This document shows positions 59,286-64,000 of a stretch of DNA of 64,000 bases, piece by piece; positions within the stretch are counted from its first letter, which is position 1, and each line of letters begins with the position of its first letter. A program made the position numbers and the translations under genes. This DNA is from Gemmiger formicilis (GTDB taxonomy: Bacteria; Bacillota; Clostridia; Oscillospirales; Ruminococcaceae): contig NZ_FUYF01000006.1 in the NCBI RefSeq assembly GCF_900167555.1, positions 121,680-185,679 on the forward strand, in the 5' to 3' direction. The notes below the pieces were generated by a model. The model saw only the letters and a program-made list of their open reading frames with translations, did no database searches and was not told the origin of the DNA.

Positions 59286-59362
59286 GCGCACAAAAAAATA
59301 AAGTGAAGTATACAATCACTGTTATCTTTAACAAAATTGGAAAAGTATGCTTTTTTGTGCGC
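59286..59362. promoter_or_regulatory. Inverted repeat flanking the Lrp-type gene promoter
   Basis: GCGCACAAAAAA (59286-59297) and TTTTTTGTGCGC (59351-59362) are exact complements 53 bases apart. The minus-strand promoter TTGTTA (59329-59334), 16-base spacer, TATACT (59307-59312) lies between them. Octameric Lrp proteins often bridge such spaced sites. Confidence 0.55.
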
Positions 59363-59431
59363 TTGCTAAATAAAATTAAGTAGGAATGACTTTATTATAA
59401 TCTTTTGAAAACCAAAATGCAAGTCTGACAT

Positions 59432-59459
59432 TTGACATTTTAAGAAAACTTGCTATAAT
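59432..59459 (+). promoter_or_regulatory. Consensus sigma-A promoter without a following gene
   Basis: TTGACA (59432-59437), 16-base spacer, TATAAT (59454-59459): both hexamers perfect. Confidence 0.8.
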
Positions 59460-59465
59460 AATATT

Positions 59466-59552
59466 CGTAATCAATCAAGACATTCACTGACCTTTATATA
59501 CTTTCCCACCCCTCTATGCACAAAGCCCCGCAGGTATCCCCTGCGGGGTTTT
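59466..59552 (+). ncRNA. Candidate small RNA, about 87 nucleotides
   Basis: The consensus promoter at 59432-59459 would start a transcript near 59466. A strong terminator (CCCCGCAGG/CCTGCGGGG, extended by CACAAAG/TTTTGTG, then T4) ends it near 59552. The ribosome binding sites and codons inside do not support a protein. The family is not recognised. It lies in the 620-base gap between the Lrp-type gene and the exchanger gene. Confidence 0.5.
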
Positions 59553-59555
59553 GTG
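59519..59555 (+). terminator. Terminator of the candidate small RNA
   Basis: Nine-base-pair stem CCCCGCAGG/CCTGCGGGG with a TATCC loop and TTTT tail; outer pairs extend it. Confidence 0.82.
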
Positions 59556-59608
59556 TTTGTGTTGGCAGGACACAATGCGGGAAAGTGTGCAAGAATTGGG
59601 GGCTTTTT

Positions 59609-59752
59609 GCCTTCCCCCGCGGGGGAAGGTGGCCCGCAGGGCCGGATGAGGGGCGTGTGCACGGCAGCAGCCTGTAAACGGGCAGCATCTGCAAGGTCGA
59701 CCCTCATCAGTCAGTGGTCGGGGCCACTGACAGCTTCCCCCTCCGGGGGAAA
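59609..59752. repeat. Class B repeat pair
   Basis: CCTTCCCCC/GGGGGAAGG at the left, GGTGGCCCGCAGGGCC, then CCCTCATCAGTCAGTGG with CCACTGACAGCTTCCCCC at the right. Arms point at each other. Confidence 0.65.
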
Positions 59753-59800
59753 GCCATGCGCGCGAAAGGCTGCATTTTTACATTTTAAACCCCGCCCCGT

Positions 59801-59830
59801 TTGACGGCACCCGGACTGCCGTGGTATAAT
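59801..59830 (+). promoter_or_regulatory. Promoter of the cation exchanger gene
   Basis: TTGACG (59801-59806), 18-base spacer, TATAAT (59825-59830); ACGGAGGAATC site before ATG 59875. Confidence 0.8.
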
Positions 59831-59874
59831 ATAATTTCCGACACATAACGTGCATTTTTAACGGAGGAATCAAT

Positions 59875-60837
59875 ATGCTCATCCCTGTGCTGCTTTTTAT
59901 TGTCGGTCTGTTGTTCCTGATCAAGGGCGGCGACTGGTTTGTTGACGGCGCATCCGCACTGGCCCGCCGCTTCCACCTGCCGGAGCTGCTCATCGGCGCG
60001 ACGGTGGTCTCCATCGGCACGACGCTGCCGGAGGTCATGGTCTCCACGATGTCCGCGCTGTCCGGCCATGGCGAGATCGCCTACGGCAACGCCATCGGCT
60101 CGGTCATCTGCAATGCGGCACTGATCGCGGCCATCACGATTGCGGTGCGCCCCGGCAGGGTAGACCCCAAAACGCTGAAAACCCCCGTCGCCTTCTTCTT
60201 CGCGGCGGCGGCCATCTACTGCATTGCGGCCTATGTTTTCGGCAGATTCACCCGCGTCATGGGCATCATCATGCTGGCAATGTTTGTGGCGTATATGGCC
60301 GCCAACGTGCTGCAGATGAAAAACACCCCCGCCGGTGAGCAAGAGGCGTCCGAGGAGGAGGAAATGCCCCTCGCCAAGACGCTGATCCTGCTTGTGCTGG
60401 GCGCGGTGCTGATCGCCGTCGGCGCAAACCTGCTCGTGGACAACGGCACCCTGATCGCGCAGGCCCTCGGCGTGCCCGAGAGCGTCATCGCTCTGACGTT
60501 TGTCGCGCTCGGCACCTCGCTGCCCGAGCTGGTCACGGCCGTCACCTCGCTGGCCAAGGGCCACAGCGACCTGTCGCTGGGCAACATCGTCGGTGCGAAT
60601 GTCTTTAACCTTGTGCTGGTCAGCGGCGTGTCGATCACACTGGCACCCTTCACCATCCCGCAGAGCGCCACGCTGTTCGGCATCAATTCCAGCCTTGTGC
60701 TGGATCTGCCGGTCATGCTGGTCGTCATGCTGATCCTGACGGTCCCCGCCCTCGTCAAGGGCAAGCTGCACCGCGCCCAGGGCATCTTGCTTCTGGCAAT
60801 CTACGCCGCCTTCTGCGCGGTGCAGTTTGCGCTGTAA
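59875..60837 (+). CDS. CaCA-family sodium/calcium exchanger (YrbG-like)
   Basis: A 320-residue membrane protein with ten hydrophobic helices in two inverted halves. The alpha repeats that form the ion site are GATVVSIGTTLPEVMVSTMS ending GNAIGS (first half), and LTFVALGTSLPELVTAVTSL ending GNIVGANVFN (second half). Each carries the conserved G(T)(T/S)LPE with its ion-binding Glu. An acidic loop (EQEASEEEEMP) joins the halves. It exports calcium or a related cation in exchange for sodium or protons. Length and motifs match bacterial YrbG. It has its own promoter. Confidence 0.95.
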   Translation: MLIPVLLFIVGLLFLIKGGDWFVDGASALARRFHLPELLIGATVVSIGTTLPEVMVSTMSALSGHGEIAYGNAIGSVICNAALIAAITIAVRPGRVDPKTLKTPVAFFFAAAAIYCIAAYVFGRFTRVMGIIMLAMFVAYMAANVLQMKNTPAGEQEASEEEEMPLAKTLILLVLGAVLIAVGANLLVDNGTLIAQALGVPESVIALTFVALGTSLPELVTAVTSLAKGHSDLSLGNIVGANVFNLVLVSGVSITLAPFTIPQSATLFGINSSLVLDLPVMLVVMLILTVPALVKGKLHRAQGILLLAIYAAFCAVQFAL

Positions 60838-61007
60838 AGAAAAAGGCTTCATTGCCCATGTGGACGTCCCCGCCGACGTGCGCCGCGCCTTTGCACAGCT
60901 CCAAACCGTCTGCGGCAAGGAGACCCGCGCCGCCAACCCGGCGTTCGCCACCCAAAAGACAGAATAGAATTTCCATGCCCGGCATACACTTCCGCGAGGT
61001 GGTGTGT

Positions 61008-61499
61008 ATGCTGGGCATTTTTGGTTTGTTTTTGCAGGCGGCGGCAGGGCATATTCTGTATCTGGCGCTGCATCTCGAAAGCGGGTCCTTCCCGCGTCCG
61101 CTCCCGCCGGACAGGGAGCGCGCGGCCTTTGCCGATCTGCAAAGGGGTGGGGCAGCCGCCGCACAGGCGCGGGATACGCTGATCCGCCACAATCTGCGGC
61201 TCGTCGCGCATATCTGCAAAAAATACTATGCCGGGAACAGCGCACAGGACGATATGATCTCCATCGGCACGATCGGGCTTATCAAGGCGGTGGATACCTT
61301 CGACCCCGCCAAGGGCAAGCGCTTTGCCAGCTATGCGAGCAGATGTATTGAGAATGCTATCCTCACCCCAACGCGCTTTGCAAGAAAAATAGGAACATCG
61401 GATACCTGCGTTCGTTCTTGGGAAAATAATACGAAGCTCATAAGCCGAAAAAGCTTGGAGAGATGTTTTAAGGGTAGGATAAAAGAAAAGGGCAGGTGA
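61008..61499 (+). pseudogene. sigK: N-terminal half of pro-sigK (sporulation sigma factor), interrupted
   Basis: The frame encodes a pro-SigK-like N-terminus: a hydrophobic pro-region (MLGIFGLFLQAAAGHILYLA), FPRPLPPDRE, then sigma region 2 (HNLRLVAHICKKYY, ISIGTIGLIKAVDTFDPAKG, FASYASRCIEN). Homology stops at codon 116 (AAT at 61353-61355). Intact SigK continues ENEILM(H/Y)LR, but here the frame reads ENAILTPTRFARK and ends after 163 residues, with no region 3/4. This is the same codon at which the skin element splits sigK in B. subtilis (AATGA core). So it may be a 5' gene half awaiting excision of an intervening element, or a dead gene. GAGGTGG precedes ATG 61008. No C-terminal half is seen in the remaining 2.6 kb. 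Confidence 0.82.
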
Positions 61500-61536
61500 A
61501 CAACCCCAATCAGGGCTGTTCACCTGCCTTTTCTTT
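61482..61536. terminator. Long bidirectional hairpin terminator
   Basis: AAAGAAAAGGGCAGGTGAAC / GTTCACCTGCCTTTTCTTT stem. It overlaps the stop codons of both the sigK fragment frame and the leftward small gene. Confidence 0.75.
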
Positions 61537-61740
61537 GGCAGTTTTTATGATGGCATCCAGCAGTTGAATCTTCTGCTCGGAAGAACAATTCAAATCTTGA
61601 AGACGGTGGTTGACAATATCGGCGTGGATACCGGCAACCCGGTTTGCGAGTTCACGCTGACCGGCTTCTGTTTTAGGATAGTAAACAATTACATGGATTG
61701 GAGCACTTTTTCTAGCGATACCACACACCTCCCTCTGCAC
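61510..61740 (-). CDS. Small mobile-element-associated protein
   Basis: A 76-residue basic protein (GTG start at 61740). The sequence blocks IHVIVYYPKTEAGQRELANR and ADIVNHRLQDLNCSSEQK, with the final LLDAIIKTAKEK helix, resemble small ORFs that I recall lying next to serine recombinase genes in Firmicutes integrative elements. That is from memory and cannot be checked here. No good ribosome binding site precedes the GTG; a GGGAGG lies inside codons 3-5, so the true start may be a few codons later. It lies directly inside the break point of sigK, supporting an inserted element. Confidence 0.55.
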   Translation of the reverse strand: MQREVCGIARKSAPIHVIVYYPKTEAGQRELANRVAGIHADIVNHRLQDLNCSSEQKIQLLDAIIKTAKEKAGEQP

Positions 61741-61961
61741 TCAAAATTTATGAGAGAGAGGATGTCTACTATGCCTTTTTACATCGCTCGCTCTGATGCA
61801 AGAAATTACGGGAATATTTGTTGCCTGCCAAACTTTTACAGAACGCTATAAATTGTGGTACAACGCACTAAATTACACTATTAAAACGAGGTGATCACAA
61901 TTTGCCGCAAAATTTGGACAATAATTGTGCATTTTAGCGGCGGACAAAATGTGTGTAACTC

Positions 61962-61990
61962 TTGAAATTTTTTTGGATTTGTGGTATCCT
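61962..61990 (+). promoter_or_regulatory. Promoter of the lipoprotein-sortase operon
   Basis: TTGAAA (61962-61967), 17-base spacer, TATCCT (61985-61990). The stretch 61741-61961 before it is A/T-rich with no supported gene. Confidence 0.55.
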
Positions 61991-62051
61991 TATAAAAGAC
62001 ATCGTAGAAAATATGCGATGGAATAGAATTACTTTTGGAGATATAACGGTT

Positions 62052-62546
62052 TTGAGTAAAACGACATTTAATTTGTACAAAACAGTCCTTTGTGTATTAA
62101 CTTTGGTGGCGGCGCTGCTGCTGGCTGGCTGCGGCGGATCGGATGCTTCTATTCGGGCAAAAGCCAGTGAGACGGTACAGACGGCATTATTCGATTTTAC
62201 CTGTGATACCCCCCGTGTGGTGGATGGATATAACAGCATTACAACTCCCGATGGTCAAAAACTTGTCATTTTTATGATGACTGTAACAAATACCAGCAAT
62301 GAGACCTACGATATTTTTAAAGACGATTTTCAAATCCAATGGGGCAAGGATGACTTTGGCGTAGCATTGGATGCTGTGGACGATGTTATGATGCCTGATG
62401 CGACAACCTTGCAGCCGGGCGAGAGCCTTTCCGGCTGGATGCTGGTAAATTTACCGCAGGACACCAATGATTTTGTTGTTGCTTATCAGGAAATGCTGGC
62501 AGATGGCAGTAACGGAAACGCTTATTTTGTGGATCTGAGTTTATGA
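62052..62546 (+). CDS. Secreted lipoprotein, DUF4352-like
   Basis: About 164 residues from TTG 62052 (GGAG 11 bases before; ATG 62013 is an alternative without a site). The signal peptide MSKTTFNLYKTVLCVLTLVAALLLAGC ends in a lipobox LAGC (shown here as parts: hydrophobic LTLVAALLLAG then Cys), so the protein is anchored to the membrane by lipid. The rest is a beta-sandwich-like domain (VIFMMTVTNTSNETYDIF, DATTLQPGESLSGWMLVNLP), like DUF4352/telokin-like domains of Gram-positive surface proteins. It overlaps the sortase start by four bases. GC content is clearly lower than the chromosome to the left. Confidence 0.78.
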   Translation: MSKTTFNLYKTVLCVLTLVAALLLAGCGGSDASIRAKASETVQTALFDFTCDTPRVVDGYNSITTPDGQKLVIFMMTVTNTSNETYDIFKDDFQIQWGKDDFGVALDAVDDVMMPDATTLQPGESLSGWMLVNLPQDTNDFVVAYQEMLADGSNGNAYFVDLSL

Positions 62547-63394
62547 AACAACGCACCAAAGCACTTTTGGCGGGGGTTATCTCCGGCGCGGCCTTTGCAG
62601 GGCTGGTCGGCGGGCTGATCCTCTGGCTCCCTTCCTATAAGCAGAAAAAAGAGATGGAAGCCATTAAGCCGGTAGAAACGGCTGCGCCCACTATAGAAGA
62701 GCCCGAGGCCACCCCTGACCCGGCCGCTGAGGAAGCTGCTCAGCGGACTAAATATGCGGATCTTATCGCCCGCAACCCGGATTTTGCGGGTTGGATCGAA
62801 ATACCGGGTGTGGACATTGACCTGCCGATCCTGCAAACGACAGATAATTACTTTTACTTATACCATGATCTGGATCGCGCCGATGATAAGCGCGGCATGC
62901 CCTTTGCAGATTTTGAGTGCGACATGCAAAACGGTCGTCACCTTATCATCTACGGGCATAACATGGGTGTAAATAATACCGACCGCTTCTCCAATCTGCA
63001 AAAGTACCGCGATGCTGATTACTACACAGCACACCCTTACCTGCAGTTGGATACCTTATATAAAAGTGAGATTTACAAAATCGTAGCGGTTTATGCCGTA
63101 ACCTCGCGCGAGAGTGACGGTGATGTGTTCTACTTCAACCAGTATATCAATCTGGATGATGCCACCGAGCAGACATTTTTGGACGAGGTGGCCAAGCGCG
63201 CGTTTTATACCACCGGTGACTATGCCTACCCCACCGAGCGTCTGCTGACTTTAAGCACCTGCACCTACCAGATGGATGATGCGCGTATGGTCATTCTGGC
63301 ACGCCCCTTGCGGGACGGTGAGACCACTGCGGCGGATGAGGTACACATCAACAGCGATCCGCTCCTTCCCGCCCGCTGGCCTGCCGGCAAATAA
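62543..63394 (+). CDS. srtB: Class B sortase
   Basis: A 283-residue transpeptidase that joins cleaved surface proteins to peptidoglycan or to pilin lysines. One N-terminal membrane helix (LLAGVISGAAFAGLVGGLIL) is followed by a Glu/Pro/Ala linker. The sortase fold has catalytic His in IYGHNM, Cys in LSTCTYQ and Arg in DARMVILARPL. The FAGWIEIPGVDIDLPILQ start and the helical insertion before the Cys strand mark class B. It is co-transcribed with the lipoprotein gene. The secreted protein encoded downstream is the likely substrate. Confidence 0.94.
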   Translation: MKQRTKALLAGVISGAAFAGLVGGLILWLPSYKQKKEMEAIKPVETAAPTIEEPEATPDPAAEEAAQRTKYADLIARNPDFAGWIEIPGVDIDLPILQTTDNYFYLYHDLDRADDKRGMPFADFECDMQNGRHLIIYGHNMGVNNTDRFSNLQKYRDADYYTAHPYLQLDTLYKSEIYKIVAVYAVTSRESDGDVFYFNQYINLDDATEQTFLDEVAKRAFYTTGDYAYPTERLLTLSTCTYQMDDARMVILARPLRDGETTAADEVHINSDPLLPARWPAGK

Positions 63395-63411
63395 GGTCAA
63401 AAATTTTGGCG

Positions 63412-63452
63412 AAAAGCCCTAGGGCTTTTGTATTTCCTTTGAAAAAGGAAAT
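63412..63452 (+). terminator. Two hairpins after the sortase gene
   Basis: A loopless palindrome AAAAGCCCT/AGGGCTTTT (63412-63429), then ATTTCCTT/AAGGAAAT with a TGAAA loop (63432-63452). Neither has a long T-run. The leader after them (63453-63593) can form GGTGC/GGCACC-type stems but matches no riboswitch that I recognise. Confidence 0.4.
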
Positions 63453-63593
63453 AATAACCTCTGATTCACCGCTCTCATCCCAAGTGGGAGTGTTGGATAT
63501 ATGTCCGTATCTACTGCGCCAGTAAGCCGGTGCGCTTGGGGCACCTGCCTGCAAAACGCTTTAGATAAATACTTAATGAATAGGAGAAATAAC

Positions 63594-64000
63594 ATGCAGA
63601 AAACGACTTTTAAAACTCGTCTGCTTGCTCTGCTGACGGCTGTGTTCATGGTTGTCATGTGCGTGCCGTTTGCAGCGTTTGCAGCAGTAGAAACCATTCA
63701 TGTCACGTTTACTGATGAGAATGGTCAGGTAGTTAAGAACGTTGACATTACTGCATCGTCTAATGAGGAAGCTCCGGAGCTGCCTGATGGCTTCTACTGG
63801 AAAACTAATCTCAGCAACGATGGTGTCAGCGATCTGAATAGCAAAGCTCCCATTGACTTTAATGATTTGGCAAAAGCTAACTGCGAGTATGCAGGCTTTG
63901 AAAAGACTGCGAAGCCTGCTCCTGCCACCAAGCCCGTCTATGTTAGCTACATTCTGGAGAGCGGTGCGACTCTGGATGCTGAAATCGAGAAGATTGAACT
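63594..64000 (+). CDS. Secreted surface protein, 5' part
   Basis: Frame open from ATG 63594 (TAGGAGAAATAAC site) to the window end, 135 codons. The signal peptide (KTRLLALLTAVFMVVMCVPF, then AAFAA) is followed by an Ig-like beta region beginning VETIHVTFTDENGQVVKN. It is probably a cell-wall-anchored substrate of the adjacent class B sortase; the sorting motif would be at the unseen C-terminus. Base composition is A/T-richer than the core genes of the window. Confidence 0.75.
   Translation, partial: MQKTTFKTRLLALLTAVFMVVMCVPFAAFAAVETIHVTFTDENGQVVKNVDITASSNEEAPELPDGFYWKTNLSNDGVSDLNSKAPIDFNDLAKANCEYAGFEKTAKPAPATKPVYVSYILESGATLDAEIEKIE

Noticed and set aside
59516..59680. Frame starting ATGCACAAAGCC within the small RNA candidate
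   Set aside because: It runs through the terminator hairpin and class B repeats; no ribosome binding site.
60860..60967. GTG-started 35-codon frame (VDVPADVRRAFAQLQ region) between exchanger and sigK
   Set aside because: The peptide looks protein-like and could be the end of a lost gene, but there is no ribosome binding site or promoter and it is too short to support.
61761..61851. Tiny frame starting ATGTCTACTATGCC after a GAGAGAGG tract
   Set aside because: About 30 codons, no recognisable product. The ribosome binding site touches the first ATG; not enough support.
63453..63593. Structured leader before the secreted protein gene, considered as riboswitch
   Set aside because: Stems can be drawn, but no conserved core of c-di-GMP, cobalamin, fluoride or other known classes is recognisable.
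1..64000. Search for tRNA and rRNA genes
   Set aside because: No cloverleaf-like stretch with the GGTTCGAATCC-type T-arm, and no rRNA signature was found by eye in the intergenic spaces.

Overview
The window reads as a GC-rich, low-repeat-complexity Firmicute chromosome of the Oscillospiraceae/Ruminococcaceae type (Gemmiger, Subdoligranulum or Faecalibacterium relatives are my best guess). This rests on strong Shine-Dalgarno sites, frequent GTG/TTG starts, sigma-A type promoters with 17-base spacers, a split transketolase, a class B sortase, a sigK-like sporulation sigma gene and a one-membrane type IV pilus system. The genus is an inference; there is no rRNA here.

Layout. 1-1502: the 3' end of ftsH and a tiny acyl-carrier-like protein that lacks the phosphopantetheine serine. 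1684-12502: a rightward surface-glycan operon (two GT-C-like membrane glycosyltransferases, a GT-2 transferase, an NAD-dependent epimerase, a sugar-phosphate nucleotidyltransferase, a polytopic protein of unknown role, a flippase-like/kinase-like fusion and a HAD phosphatase). 12726-14547: leftward two-subunit transketolase. 14858-16692: a small protein and cardiolipin synthase. 16951-17810: a winged-helix protein plus an orphan subtilase C-terminal fragment, with a 174-bp miniature element in front.

18199-32100: a compact rightward siphovirus-like structural module. It runs ArpU/RinA-like regulator, truncated small terminase, large terminase, portal, a 55-residue protein at the scaffold position, capsid, connectors, tail tube, two tail chaperone genes, tape measure, distal tail, hub, tip protein, M23 peptidase, holin. 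No integrase, repressor or replication gene is visible. Host dispersed repeats sit between its genes, so it looks long resident and possibly domesticated (PBSX- or GTA-like).

32384-53108: a complete type IV pilus locus in two divergent operons. Leftward: a pilin-like protein, pilD, pilC, pilM, pilN, pilO, pilB, pilT. Rightward: a 3,580-residue protein that begins with a textbook prepilin signal and carries dozens of GLUG-like repeats, followed by three minor prepilins. The two promoters share an 18-base element overlapping their -35 boxes. A BTAD-type regulator with a degenerate GGDEF-like tail follows (53267-54493).

54884-60837: an EF-G paralogue, a GT-2 glycosyltransferase, a zinc-ribbon membrane protein, an Lrp/AsnC regulator, a candidate small RNA and a CaCA-family cation exchanger. 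61008-64000: the N-terminal half of a pro-sigK gene is broken at the codon where the B. subtilis skin element splits sigK. Base composition then drops, and a small mobile-element-type ORF, a lipoprotein, a class B sortase and a secreted protein (cut by the window end) follow.

Two repeat classes pervade the intergenic spaces. Class A consists of GTAG-footed hairpins, usually in inverted pairs of 75-130 bp, resembling REP/REPIN elements. Class B consists of long C-rich/G-rich hairpins that often end just before a ribosome binding site.
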